The notes: generated by a model not told the origin, from the letters alone. A DNA stretch of 39,633 bases from Sphingobium herbicidovorans (GCF_002080435.1 NZ_CP020541.1:1-39633); one strand, 5' to 3'; positions 1 through 8,417 are shown, counted from the first letter of the stretch. Translations and numbers: made by a program.

Positions 1-1248
1 TGGCGCCTCTATAACGATCCGCGCCTCGATGGGCTGATCGAACAGGCACTCGCCGCCAATACTGACTTGCGGGTTGCCGCCGCCAATCTCGAGCGTGCCC
101 GGGCGCTGACGCGCGAAGTGCGCGCCGTGTCCGGCGCCCAGACGTCGCTCGATGGATCGGCGAGCGTCGGGGAAGCCTCCAATCTCGGTATCGGCAATCC
201 GGCCGGCGTCCACGATCTGTTCAGCCTTGGCGGCAGCATTTCTTACGAGGTGGACGTCGTCGGCCGTATCCGCCGTGTAATCGAGGCTGCAACCGCCGAC
301 GAACAAGCGCAGGCGGCAGCACTCGACCTTGCCAGCACCACGGTCGCGGCGGCGGTCGTGGGTGCTTATACCGATGCCTGCGCGGCGGGCGCTTCGCTGG
401 CGGTTGCCGAGCATTCCGTGGGGTTGCAGCGTCGGTCGCTGGAGCTGACGGAACGTGGCGTACAAGGTGGCTTGTTCCCTTCCATCGACGTCACTCGCTC
501 ACGCGCCCTTTTCGCCCAGCTCGAGGCTGCGTTGCCTGGCTATATCGCCGTGCGGCGCATCGCGCTTTATCGGCTCGCGGTGCTGCTGGGGCGAGCCCCG
601 CAGGACTATCCGGCGAATCTTGTCGATTGTGCATCGATACCCTCGCTCGATCGGCCGATCCCTGTGGGCGATGGCGCAGCTCTGATCCGGCGGCGGCCGG
701 ATGTCCGGCAGGCCGAGCGCCGGCTCGCCGCCGCGACCGCCCGGATCGGCGTCGAGACCGCAGCCCTCTATCCCACGGTCAGTCTGGGCGCCTCGGCGGG
801 TACGACATCCCGTACGATCGAGGGTCTGGTGAGTGATTCCGCGCTGCATTTCAGCATCGGCCCGCTCATTTCCTGGAACTTTCCCAATCGGGACGTCGCG
901 CGGGCGCGGATCGATCAAGCAAGCGCGACGGCCAAGGCGACGCTCGCCGAGTTCGACGGCACGGTGTTACGGGCGCTTCAGGAGGCCGAGAGCGCGCTCA
1001 CGCAATACGCCCATGACCTCGACGAGAATGCGCGGCTGCGCACTGCACGAGATAGAAGCCGCGAGGCTGCGGGGCTGCAAACGAGACTTGCCCGAGGCGG
1101 CGCGGTATCGAGCCTGGAAGTGCTGGATGTCGAGCGCACGCTTGCCAGCGCGGAAGCCGCGCTGGCCGTATCGAACACCAAACTCGCGTCGGATCGTGTG
1201 CGCATCTTTCTGGCGCTGGGAGGAGGTTGGGAGGCCAGTGCGCCTTGA
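1..1248 (+). CDS. NodT-type outer-membrane efflux protein, 3' part (gene crosses the window ends)
   Basis: This is the body of an RND/HlyD-type outer-membrane channel of the NodT/OprM family, which forms the trimeric exit duct of a tripartite pump. Codon 1 (TGG) is in frame and no start is present, so the gene begins elsewhere; its first 62 codons are at 39448-39633. Family landmarks are the WRLYNDPRLDGLIEQALAAN stretch, the repeated helical hairpins (ANLERARALTREV and, in the second half, RRRPDVRQAERRLAAATARIG) and the C-terminal LEVLDVERTLASAE segment. The joined product is about 477 residues, normal for the family. It is the last gene of the marR-FUSC-DUF1656-HlyD operon and presumably completes that exporter. 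Confidence 0.93.
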   Translation, partial: WRLYNDPRLDGLIEQALAANTDLRVAAANLERARALTREVRAVSGAQTSLDGSASVGEASNLGIGNPAGVHDLFSLGGSISYEVDVVGRIRRVIEAATADEQAQAAALDLASTTVAAAVVGAYTDACAAGASLAVAEHSVGLQRRSLELTERGVQGGLFPSIDVTRSRALFAQLEAALPGYIAVRRIALYRLAVLLGRAPQDYPANLVDCASIPSLDRPIPVGDGAALIRRRPDVRQAERRLAAATARIGVETAALYPTVSLGASAGTTSRTIEGLVSDSALHFSIGPLISWNFPNRDVARARIDQASATAKATLAEFDGTVLRALQEAESALTQYAHDLDENARLRTARDRSREAAGLQTRLARGGAVSSLEVLDVERTLASAEAALAVSNTKLASDRVRIFLALGGGWEASAP

Positions 1249-1597
1249 TTCTCAGCAAGCCGCCGCCTTGCGATCGCCAGGTCCTCAACAAATGATCTTG
1301 AAACTGCCCACGGAATTGCTGCTCCAAAATGTGAGTGTCACGCCTTTTGGCCACATGGTGCCATGATAAATGGTCAGTGTGAACGATACGAACGTTATCC
1401 CTCGGGCCGTGTGGAGGCCGCGTGGGGAGAGCCTGGTGATCGGGCGAGCGTGACGTGGCCGAATAGCCTGGCAAAAACGGCATTACCTCAAGGTTTGTGC
1501 GCCAAACAACGATTTCGCCGACATAGTGTGAACAGCGACATCAAGCGGCCGCTCGAAGATATTTCCGCGACATTGCGGGGACTCAGGGCGGACCGGC
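1249..1597. other. Non-coding stretch between efflux operon end and TetR gene
   Basis: About 350 bases with no convincing gene. The open frames here overlap each other on both strands and resemble no family I know. I see no clear rho-independent terminator with a T-tract. Confidence 0.5.
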
Positions 1598-2234
1598 CTA
1601 GCGCCCCGGCAGGTGCTGGATTCCCTGACCCCGGGGCGAGGCCGGCTGATCCGGTGCGCCTAAGGCGCGCATCAGCAGACATGCCGTTTCGTGGCTTATC
1701 TGATCGACATCCGTCGCCGGCCCGATCAACGTGCGATGGCCCAGGCCAAAAAAGCACGCCATCATGATCTCGACATAAGCCTCCAACTCACCCGCCGTTG
1801 CGTCGGGTCGGGTGAGCGCGGCGAGTCGGCGAACGCCATCACGATAGCAGACGACAAGCGCAGACAGTCGGTCTGCGACGGAAGCATTGCGACAGGCTTC
1901 TGCAAGAATCTCGAAGGAGAGGCCGCCGTCGCTCTTGACGATCGAGTTGTTCGCAATGGCCTTGATCGCATCGAACACCGAGTGCTCGCCCCCCCTCGAC
2001 CGCGCCGAAAATCGCGTGCATTTTCGCGATGCGCGCCTGCGTATTCTCCTCGACAAGGGCAAGGATCACATCGTTCTTGCCCTCGAACAGCCGATAGATC
2101 TGGCCGATACTGACCGCCGCCTCGGTGGCGAGTTCGGCTGTCGTCGTCGCGTGAAACCCCTTGGCGTCGAACAGCTTGCGTGCCGCCTTGATGATCCTCT
2201 GTCGCGGAGCTTCTTGTCGTGGCTGATGGTCCAT
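1598..2234 (-). pseudogene. TetR/AcrR-family regulator broken by a poly-G frameshift
   Basis: The N-terminal half starts at ATG 2234 and carries a TetR helix-turn-helix (RQRIIKAARKLFDAKGFHATTTAELATEAAVSIGQIYRLFEGK). It leaves frame at a run of seven G (plus-strand C at 1989-1995). The ligand-binding half continues in the next frame (EHSVFDAIKAIANNS to about GAPDQPAS). Six G instead of seven would give one continuous protein of about 211 residues, the usual TetR size. As written, the first frame makes a 131-residue product with a scrambled C-terminus. A near-perfect palindrome at 2297-2314 upstream is its probable operator. Its target is unclear: the FUSC efflux operon ends just before it, and the lipoprotein and phospholipase genes start after it on the other strand. 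Confidence 0.8.
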
Positions 2235-2296
2235 ACGCCGACCCTCTCCGGTTTGCGCCTTGTTCTCAAGCTGTCTTGATGCAATACATGATTATC

Positions 2297-2314
2297 GGAA
2301 TGAGCGCTCACTCC
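2297..2314. promoter_or_regulatory. Probable TetR operator (18-bp palindrome)
   Basis: GGAATGAGCGCTCACTCC is palindromic except for one base pair, with a perfect TGAGCGCTCA core. It lies about 60 bases upstream of the TetR start at 2234, as expected for autoregulation. A similar GAATGA/TCACTC pattern occurs at 20696-20707 in front of the RND pump. Confidence 0.55.
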
Positions 2315-2884
2315 GGTAGTAAGGACCTGATTTGGACGAAATCGACCAATCGCGATATGCCTTTTCAGTCCCGAGAGGCGCTTTTGCGCCTGTTCCTCCG
2401 CTCGAGCGCGCAGGACGTCTTGCTTCATCTACCAAACGACCATCACAATCTTGCAGCCCTCCCCGGTTGGCGGGCATAGCGTTCGCCGGATTGCCCCCTC
2501 CGGTATGGCTTATGCCTGCCGTCCTGCCAGCCGATCATCCCGAAGCCGCGTGGCGTGTCTCCCTGGGTCACAGGCGTCGGCTGGCAGGACCCTTTCAACA
2601 CTGCTCCCGAGCTGCCTCGTCAGGCCCAGGTCGAAGGCCGGCGAGGCGCTCGCATGGCGTTCGGCCGACAGATCGAGGTGGAAGGATGTTTGAATGAGCC
2701 ATGATACGAACGGCCCGGACCGTCACAGGCCGATCTTGCACCTGCGCCAAGCGACCGATTTGACCAGTGTGTCGCAAACCAATTCAGCGGGCTTATCGCC
2801 CGCCGATCATGCGAGCGAGCAAAGCCCTGGCCGCGATCGGCCTGAGGCCGCACGGCGCAAGCGCCGAGGCGGCAGGCGCTCCGA

Positions 2885-2898
2885 ATGATGCGCATCAT
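2885..2898. promoter_or_regulatory. Perfect 14-bp palindrome upstream of the lipoprotein gene
   Basis: ATGATGCGCATCAT is a perfect inverted repeat 100 bases before the start at 2998. It could be an operator; nothing identifies the regulator. Confidence 0.3.
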
Positions 2899-2997
2899 AC
2901 ATAGCGGCACGCGGCGGTCCCGCGCCCAGATCATGCCTGTCCTCTCGCGCAGATCAGTGTTTTCCGATTCGATGGGCCATGAGAGAGCGCAGCGCAT

Positions 2998-3378
2998 ATG
3001 AGGCTATTTCAACGTCCGAGGACATCGACAGCCGCTTTTGTCGTCTTACTCGCATCCACGACTTTCGCACTGACGGGGTGCGGACAGGACGCCGGTACGG
3101 ATAGCGCGGAGAACAACGCCGTCGAGAACGTGCAGGTGACGCTGCCGCCATCGATCAAAGCGAGCCACCCCTATCGCTGCGAGGATAACAGCGTCGTCAC
3201 GATCGATTTCCTTTCAGACGACGTGTCGGTCAATCTGCGCAGCGAAGGCACCATATCGCAGCTTAAGGCGCCCGCACCGGGCGAAGCGTTCACCGATGGC
3301 AAGCACACGGTAGCCGGCGACGGGGCCACCATAGAACTCACCAGGCCGGGCCAGGAGCCCCAGACCTGCAAGATGTGA
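2998..3378 (+). CDS. MliC-like lipoprotein (putative c-type lysozyme inhibitor)
   Basis: A 126-residue lipoprotein. It has a signal peptide with a lipobox ending at Cys28 (LTGC), then a spacer rich in Asn, Asp and Glu, then a small beta-rich domain. The domain begins YRCEDNSVVTIDF and ends with a cysteine near the C-terminus (PQTCKM). The YxC opening and terminal Cys fit the MliC/PliC fold, whose members sit in the envelope and bind c-type lysozyme. The usual lysozyme-contacting SxxxY motif is not clearly present, so inhibition is an inference. The outer-membrane phospholipase gene follows about 110 bases later on the same strand, making a small envelope cluster. Confidence 0.65.
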   Translation: MRLFQRPRTSTAAFVVLLASTTFALTGCGQDAGTDSAENNAVENVQVTLPPSIKASHPYRCEDNSVVTIDFLSDDVSVNLRSEGTISQLKAPAPGEAFTDGKHTVAGDGATIELTRPGQEPQTCKM

Positions 3379-3491
3379 TGTTGGCGATGCCGAGAGCGCT
3401 GTTCGAGCTGAACAGGAAAGCCGCGAGCACGGCCCGGCATGGCGTCATGGTATCCGTCCTACCCCTTTCAGGGGCGAGGCACGCTCGGCGG

Positions 3492-4745
3492 ATGATTCGA
3501 TATGGTGGCGCTGTGTGCATCGCTCTCGGACTGGCGGTGGGATCGGCCCGCGCGGACGCGGGCGCGACAGCATCGCCGATCGAGCTTGTGATCAGCGCTG
3601 TGGCAGAGCCGAATGCCTTCGGCGCCGCCTCCGTCGAGCTTCGCCTGCTCAACAGCGGCTCCGCCCCCGAAACCATGGTCCTGCCGCCGCAGATCGAAGC
3701 CGAGCTGACGGTCAACGGCAGCACTAGCAATGTCAGCCTTGAGCGAGCGCCGGAGATGCCGGTGGCCATGACCGTGCCTGCCGGCGGCTTCGCCGGGGCA
3801 CGCTACACCCTGCACGTGCCACCGGGCATAACGGCCGGAGAGGCAGTGCTGGCCGTACCCGGGTGGAAGGTCCAGCGCGTCGCGTTTGCGATACGGGGGC
3901 CGGTACAGGGGAATATGTCCTCTCCGCCGCCGGCTTTGGCGGATCGAGGCACCGGTTCCGCGATGCCACGCAGGGATGCGCCTGTCCCGCAGGCGCACCT
4001 TGCGGCCAATGACGTCGCGGTCGGCAATGCCTTCCTGCCCAATCTTTCCGCCTATGCGCCGATCTATGCCGTCTACGGTCCCGGCACAAATAGCGACGCC
4101 CGGTTGCAGATCAGTTTCAAATATCAGCTATTCGGCCCGCCGGCCACGCCTGACCGGCGACAATCCTGGGAGCAGGGACTCCAGTTTGCCTACACCCAAC
4201 GCATGTTTTGGGACCTCGGAGCCAAGTCGTCTCCGTTCCGCAACATCGACTTCATGCCGGAGTTGTTCTACCTCGCTCCAACCATCGGCATTGGAGGCGG
4301 CGTCTCGCTCAGCGGCCAAGGCGGCTTCCGGCACGAATCCAATGGTCGATCGGGCACCGGATCGCGAAGCCTCAACACGTTTTATGTGCAGCCGGTCGCA
4401 TCGGTTGCGCTGGGGAATTACCGCCTCAGCATCGGCCCGCGTCTCTGGCTCTACGCCGGCAGCCTAAGCGACAATCCGGATATCAAGCGCTATCGCGGCA
4501 ATACGGGCCTGTTTGCAGAGATCGGCGAGGACGACGGGCTTCGCATCACGACCAATACCCGGTTCAATTTCGGGTCGGGCAAAGGCGCGATCGATGCCGA
4601 CATATCCTACCCGATCGATCGGCTGATCGGCGGAAATCTGAATTTCTACCTCTTCGGCCAAGCCTTCACCGGATATGGCGAGAACCTGCTCGATTATAAC
4701 CGCCGCATGACGCGCCTGCGGGTCGGACTGGCGATCGTGCGGTGA
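3492..4745 (+). CDS. pldA: Outer-membrane phospholipase A (OMPLA/PldA family)
   Basis: This is an outer-membrane beta-barrel that hydrolyses acyl chains of misplaced phospholipids. The ATG at 3492 gives a clean signal peptide (MIRYGGAVCIALGLAVGSARA). An upstream in-frame GTG at 3375, overlapping the previous stop, would add 39 unlikely residues. The catalytic block is intact: His281 and Ser283 in RHESNGRSG, and Asn295 in SRSLN. This spacing (+2, +14) equals that of E. coli His142-Ser144-Asn156. The protein ends with strands typical of the family (FTGYGENLLDYNRRMTRLRVGLAI). At 417 residues it is longer than enterobacterial PldA because of an extra N-terminal beta-rich domain of about 130 residues before the barrel. 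Confidence 0.9.
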   Translation: MIRYGGAVCIALGLAVGSARADAGATASPIELVISAVAEPNAFGAASVELRLLNSGSAPETMVLPPQIEAELTVNGSTSNVSLERAPEMPVAMTVPAGGFAGARYTLHVPPGITAGEAVLAVPGWKVQRVAFAIRGPVQGNMSSPPPALADRGTGSAMPRRDAPVPQAHLAANDVAVGNAFLPNLSAYAPIYAVYGPGTNSDARLQISFKYQLFGPPATPDRRQSWEQGLQFAYTQRMFWDLGAKSSPFRNIDFMPELFYLAPTIGIGGGVSLSGQGGFRHESNGRSGTGSRSLNTFYVQPVASVALGNYRLSIGPRLWLYAGSLSDNPDIKRYRGNTGLFAEIGEDDGLRITTNTRFNFGSGKGAIDADISYPIDRLIGGNLNFYLFGQAFTGYGENLLDYNRRMTRLRVGLAIVR

Positions 4746-4751
4746 CCGCAC
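4737..4751. terminator. Hairpin between convergent genes
   Basis: GTGCGG-TGA-CCGCAC is a perfect 6-bp stem whose loop is the stop codon of the phospholipase gene. It sits directly against the stop of the convergent hydrolase gene (4752). There is no T-tract, so its role as a terminator is only suggested. Confidence 0.35.
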
Positions 4752-5363
4752 TCAGACACCATCGCGTCCGGGTGAGGGTTCAAGGGCGCGACTGACGGTT
4801 TCTGTATCAACGACACGGGCGCAGAGGCGAGCGGCAACTTCCAGCCCCTTGGCGTGATCGGCAGGCTCCATGTCTGCCGTGGCGTCGGAGACGAGGAAAG
4901 CGCGCATGTCGCGCATGTCGCGCATGAAGGCATCGATGGCCGAGCAATGGCAGCCGATCGAGGTATAGACGCCGACGATCAGGATTTGATCGCGGCCGAG
5001 CCGGCGAAGCAGCACCTCGAAATCGTTGCCGTAGAAGGCGCTGTAGCTCCGCTTTGTCAGAAGGCGGACGGGGAGCCCGTCAAACCTAAGCTCCGGATCG
5101 AGGGCGTCACTGGCGGCGGTGGGTCCCCTGCCCCACATATCGAGCATTAGGCCACGCTCGCGCGCGTCCTGCGCCGGCACCTGGGAAGCGAAGATCGGGA
5201 TTCCGCGCGCGATGCACCCCATCCCGATCGTCTGCACGTTGGCGACAAGCTGGCGGCGACAAGCCTCGGGAAGTGCGCCGAGATAGTGCGGCTGCATGTC
5301 GTGGATCAGCAGCGCGCAGCGGCCGGGCTCGATAGCCCAGCTCACCTTGTTCGAGAACGTCAC
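4752..5363 (-). CDS. Isochorismatase-like hydrolase (EntB/PhzD group)
   Basis: A 203-residue alpha/beta hydrolase of the isochorismatase superfamily. It is closest in pattern to the isochorismate or aminodeoxyisochorismate hydrolases used for siderophore and phenazine precursors. It opens with WAIEPGRCALLIHDMQPHYLG (Asp22), has LTKRSYSAFYG (Lys104), and GVYTSIGCHCSAIDAFMRD with Cys138 and Cys140. The GTG start at 5363 is supported by a strong GGGAGGA ribosome site 8 bases upstream. A 9-bp unit repeated at 4902-4928 adds an extra RDM (DAFMRDMRDMRAF) relative to the family. No other siderophore or phenazine gene is nearby, so the substrate is unknown. Confidence 0.82.
   Translation of the reverse strand: MTFSNKVSWAIEPGRCALLIHDMQPHYLGALPEACRRQLVANVQTIGMGCIARGIPIFASQVPAQDARERGLMLDMWGRGPTAASDALDPELRFDGLPVRLLTKRSYSAFYGNDFEVLLRRLGRDQILIVGVYTSIGCHCSAIDAFMRDMRDMRAFLVSDATADMEPADHAKGLEVAARLCARVVDTETVSRALEPSPGRDGV
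4902..4928. repeat. Tandem 9-bp repeat inside the hydrolase gene
   Basis: Unit GCGCATGTC occurs at 4902-4910 and 4911-4919, followed by a third partial copy (GCGCATGAA) at 4920-4928. It encodes the repeated MRD/MRD/MRA of the hydrolase. Confidence 0.8.
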
Positions 5364-5469
5364 TTCGCTTTCCTCCCTCGGAGGCCGCCGCGACAGGTGA
5401 CGTTTGCTGATTAGACCATTCCCCCCGGCACGGCGGCGATGGTCATGAATGATGACGACATGCCGCTCC

Positions 5470-5913
5470 CTAGAGGGAGCGCCAATAGTCCGCGCAGAAC
5501 AGGGTGGCAGAGTCGGTCATCGGCGACTTAATGGCATGCGCGGCACCGACAGGCAATGCGGTGGATGAACGCTTAGCGTTACTGCGCTTCAGGTCGATCG
5601 CCGACATGGCGAGGGAAGAGGGCGAGCCACCTACGGCCGCAACTTCTTCATCCACACAGCGTGGTCTCGGGCTCCGGGTATCCTTTGGCCGCACAGGTAC
5701 GGCATAAACCTCGCCGTAACCCGGCACGATGACCGTGCGCGCAACCGCACGGGGATCATCGGTTGGCACGGGCTGGACAAGAACAGTGCCGCGTCCCGGC
5801 ACATAGACCATGCGCGGTTGCGGAGCCTTCTGGTCGGCCGACTGCGCGGCGATCGGCGAGGCCGCGCCGATCGCGAGCATCAAGGCTGCTACGGTCGAAG
5901 CCCTATGGCGCAT
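5470..5913 (-). CDS. Secreted protein of unknown function with internal repeat
   Basis: I do not recognise the family. From ATG 5913 it is a 147-residue protein with a signal peptide (MRHRASTVAALMLAIGAASPIAAQ) and probable cleavage after AAQ. The mature part opens with two similar units, VYVPGRGTVLVQPVP and VIVPGYGEVYAVPVRP, which look like a beta-strand repeat. Two cysteines (RCVDE and LFCADYW) could form a disulfide. ATG codons at 5925 and 5949 are alternative starts without a better ribosome site. It stands alone between a minus-strand hydrolase gene and a plus-strand WGR gene. Confidence 0.6.
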   Translation of the reverse strand: MRHRASTVAALMLAIGAASPIAAQSADQKAPQPRMVYVPGRGTVLVQPVPTDDPRAVARTVIVPGYGEVYAVPVRPKDTRSPRPRCVDEEVAAVGGSPSSLAMSAIDLKRSNAKRSSTALPVGAAHAIKSPMTDSATLFCADYWRSL

Positions 5914-6062
5914 GAAAAAACACATGAACTGAACCAGGGAGAGCATCAAGCATTGCCGGCTGAGTTATCGCGACACTTCTATAGACTTTGTGAATCAATG
6001 GGCGGCTTTTGATTCAAAGAAGTCGTCGGACAACGCAGAGCTGATTTTGTAGGCTTTGCGCC

Positions 6063-6359
6063 ATGAAAGGCGCAATTATCCCCGATGCGATCGAGTTGGT
6101 GGCGCTCGATCCGGCGCGCAACATCCGCCGGCGCTATAGTATCACCGCGAGCCTCGACCTGTTCGGCATGATCGTTGTCGAAACCCGTTGGGGCCGGATC
6201 GGCACACGCGGCCAGGCGCAGCGCCACGCCTTTCCCGATCGCGCGGCGGCCGAGCGTCATATCGCCGCCACTCTGCGCCGGCGGGGCACCGCCAAAATCC
6301 GGATCGGAGTGCCTTATAGACCAATGACAGTCGCCGGCGATTGGACGGAGAGCGTTTAA
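6063..6359 (+). CDS. WGR-domain protein
   Basis: A 98-residue protein that is essentially one WGR domain: RRYSITASLDLFGMIVVETRWGRIGTRGQ followed by a helical segment with FPDRAAAERHI. WGR domains are found in PARPs and in small bacterial proteins and are implicated in nucleic-acid contact. Such stand-alone forms are common on alphaproteobacterial plasmids, but their role is not known. It is preceded by ATG 6063 and stands on the strand opposite both neighbours. Confidence 0.8.
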   Translation: MKGAIIPDAIELVALDPARNIRRRYSITASLDLFGMIVVETRWGRIGTRGQAQRHAFPDRAAAERHIAATLRRRGTAKIRIGVPYRPMTVAGDWTESV

Positions 6360-6376
6360 ACGGAGCCGTGCTACTA

Positions 6377-7309
6377 TCAATCTCGGCTCGCCTTTGATGA
6401 AAGGGCGAGGATCGTATCGACATCGATATGTCGTTCGAGTTCGGCGGCAAGACCATCGAGCGCGGCATCGACCGAGGCGTGATAATCGACGCCCGCGCCA
6501 TTGCCGCCGAGCCGCGCGATCCATGCTGCCCGCTGCCGGGCATCCGCCAGCAGCCCATGAAGATAGGTGCCCGAGACCAAGCCGTCTGCGCTCACGGCAC
6601 CATCGTTGCGGCCGCTGTCGAGCCGCACGAGCGGGCGCTCTGTATCGGGACCAAAGGTAGCGCCGATGTGCATCTCATAGCCCTCACACCGCGCGCCCAG
6701 CGCCTCGCCCGCGACCCGCCGCAACGTCTTTTCTCCAGCTAGCACGGTTTCGACATCAAGCAGGCCGAGGCCCGCCACATCAGCCTGTGCGCCCTCGATG
6801 CCGTCCGGGTCTGCGATGCGCTTGCCGAGCATCTGATAACCACCGCACAGGCCCAAAACCGCGCCGCCATGACGATGGTGGGCGAGGATATCAATGTCCC
6901 AGCCTTCGCGCCGGATCGCGGCAAGATCGGCGATGGTCGCCTTGGAGCCCGGCAGCACGATCAAAGCAGCCTCGACCGGGATTGGCTGACCCGGGGAAAT
7001 CATCGCCAATTCTATGCCCGGTTCGAGCTTGAGCGGATCGAGATCGTCGAAATTGGAGATGCGCGGCGTGACGAGGCAGGCGATGAGCAATCGGCCGGAG
7101 GCGAGCGCTTGCCGCCTTTCGAGCACGACCGCATCCTCGCTCGGGAGCCGCGCGCACTCTGCGAGCCACGGCACCACGCCGAAGCCGGGCCAGCCCGAAA
7201 GGCGCTCGATGTCGCGATAGCGGTCCTCGAACAGCGCGGGATCACCGCGAAACTTGTTGATGAGGAATCCCTGGATCATCGCCGCGTCTTCGGGATCGAT
7301 CCCCGGCTG
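6377..7309 (-). pseudogene. cobQ: cobQ 3' fragment (cobyric acid synthase, glutaminase half)
   Basis: The reading frame from about 7309 encodes the last 300 or so residues of cobyric acid synthase. This enzyme amidates four side chains of adenosyl-cobyrinate diamide in B12 synthesis. Visible are the bridge segment (GFLINKFRGDPALF...GWPGFGVVPWL), the class-I amidotransferase nucleophile in GLCGGYQMLG and the catalytic His in GTYLHGLL. The N-terminal ATP-binding half (about 180 residues) is missing. The frame instead runs into an out-of-frame remnant of a btuB-like receptor gene, leaving an open chimera of about 409 codons from ATG 7606. A deletion joining two B12 genes is the simplest reading. 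Confidence 0.85.
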
Positions 7310-7606
7310 CGGGATCGTTGAAGTCGATCCCGTCCACAAAGACCAGCGTGTGGTTCGCCTCCGCTCCGCGAATGCGTATCTGGGTGAGCGAGCCCTGCGT
7401 GCCCGATGACGCGACCGTGAGGCGGATAAGGTCGAGCGCGAGGGGCTGGCCCAGTGACTCGATCGTCTTGGCATCGAGCTGGAGGCGGGCACGTCAGCGG
7501 ACGCTACGGGCACCAGCGCAGCGGTAACGACGATATCGGGCGGCACCGCGCCGTCCACGGTGACAGGTCCGGCAGCGGCAGCGGCAAGAAGTAGGGCGAT
7601 GGGCAT
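7310..7606 (-). pseudogene. 5' remnant of a BtuB-like TonB-dependent receptor
   Basis: ATG 7606 follows a strong GGAGG and begins a signal peptide (MPIALLLAAAAAGPVTVDG) and TonB box (PDIVVTAAL). After VPAS the plug domain continues in another frame: LDAKTIESLGQPLALDLIRLT, IRIRGAEANHTLVFVDG, IDFNDPAAG. A frameshift near 7470-7485 therefore breaks the gene. The plug loses a few residues after LIRLT, and the sequence stops at FNDPAAG where the cobQ fragment begins. The rest of the plug and the whole barrel are gone. The gene lies directly below the cobalamin riboswitch, which supports a vitamin B12 receptor origin. Confidence 0.8.
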
Positions 7607-7659
7607 GGAAATTCCTCCGGGTAATGCGACATACGTTGTCGCCCCAGAGGATCGGCACG

Positions 7660-7876
7660 GTCCCGCCAAAGGCCCACACTTCTCCACGCGCTTGCGGCTG
7701 GACCCGGCCGGGCGCGGACGACGGCGAGGGTAGGTTCCCGACTTGCCGGCTCAACCCGAAGGCTCGCGCACTGGCATTACGGTTGCGGGCACAGCGCCGG
7801 AATCACACCGGCTTCCCTTTTCACCGTCCCCCCGCATCCGCCCAATGGCAGCGCGTGGACGGCACCTTCGCTTAGC
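7660..7876 (-). ncRNA. Cobalamin (B12) riboswitch
   Basis: Reading the minus strand from 7876, the element has an opening GGTGCC, then GGGAAGCCGGTG, AATCC-like pairing bases (GATTCCGGCGCTG), the core GCCCGCAACCGTAATGCCAG, a GAGCC hairpin, and AGTCGGGAACCTACC. These are the conserved blocks of the adenosylcobalamin aptamer in the right order. The receptor start lies about 50 bases downstream (7606). In an intact locus it would repress receptor and cob expression when B12 is plentiful; here it controls only a broken receptor-cobQ chimera. Confidence 0.88.
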
Positions 7877-7952
7877 GTACTGCTTAAGGGTGGGCGGAAA
7901 GGAGTGTCAATGTGAAGAAGGCCAGTTATGGGCACGCTCGCCATTATCTGGG

Positions 7953-7981
7953 TGATGCGTAACTCAAAACTTTTGCATCAG
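7953..7981. repeat. Imperfect palindrome, copy 1 (TGATGC...GCATCA)
   Basis: The 29-base unit has TGATGC and GCATCA ends around an AACTCAAAACTTTT-type centre. It matches the reverse complement of 8084-8112 at 25 of 29 positions. It could be an operator, a recombination site or an initiator-binding site. Confidence 0.7.
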
Positions 7982-8083
7982 GGCGATGGTGCTTGAAACA
8001 GGGATACTGGCAGCAGAACAGCGCCAGAATGTGCATCAGATTTTTGCATCACGGAGAGGCGCAGATTTCTGCGCTTTCTAGTC

Positions 8084-8112
8084 TGATGCAAAACTTGTGA
8101 GTTCTGCATCAG
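8084..8112. repeat. Imperfect palindrome, copy 2 (TGATGC...GCATCA)
   Basis: Second copy of the same unit, inverted relative to copy 1 and about 100 bases from it. A related half-site (AAAAGTTTTGCATC) lies past the SMR gene at 8839-8852. Confidence 0.7.
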
Positions 8113-8417
8113 CGGGGGTGTTCTCCTGTTTTTCGTCTCAACCGCGCGGGGTTTCGGGCAACTAAAACCGTGCTGAGGCTGTCTGTCGATCATCGGTGCT
8201 CAGATTTCCGCATCATGTTTTCAATTAGGGTCTGGCGATTAGCTGACGTGACGCTCGCGCGATGGTGATGTAGAGGCGCTTTGCCGAGAATAGAGTAGCA
8301 GGGTGGTGTCTCCTGCGTTCGCTACGCGGATCTTCCCTGCCACGGCGTTAACTTGAAATGGTTCAGGGGCGCTTCGCATAACATGCTGGCCCGCTGATCC
8401 GACGAGCGGAGCCGAAC

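Larger units (their letters stand above)
2235..2997. other. Long non-coding stretch with two palindromes
   Basis: About 760 bases without a gene I can support. Short open frames on both strands have arginine-rich, shadow-like translations. The stretch contains the palindrome at 2297-2314 and another at 2885-2898. It may hold relics of a lost gene, but I cannot name one. Confidence 0.5.
7877..8417. other. Non-coding stretch with repeated TGATGC palindromes
   Basis: About 540 bases with no convincing gene between the riboswitch and the SMR pump. The notable content is a pair of 29-bp imperfect palindromes (listed separately) and scattered GCATCA motifs. The last 300 bases are the leader of the SMR gene and show nothing I can name. 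Confidence 0.5.

Noticed and set aside
2332..2697. A 121-codon open frame in the gap before the lipoprotein gene
   Set aside because: No recognisable motif, no good ribosome site, and competing frames of similar length on both strands.
8380..8417. Possible guanidine (mini-ykkC) riboswitch before the SMR gene
   Set aside because: An ACGA-containing small loop is present (CCGACGAGCGG), but the required pair of matching hairpins is not, and the protein looks like the EmrE drug-exporting branch.
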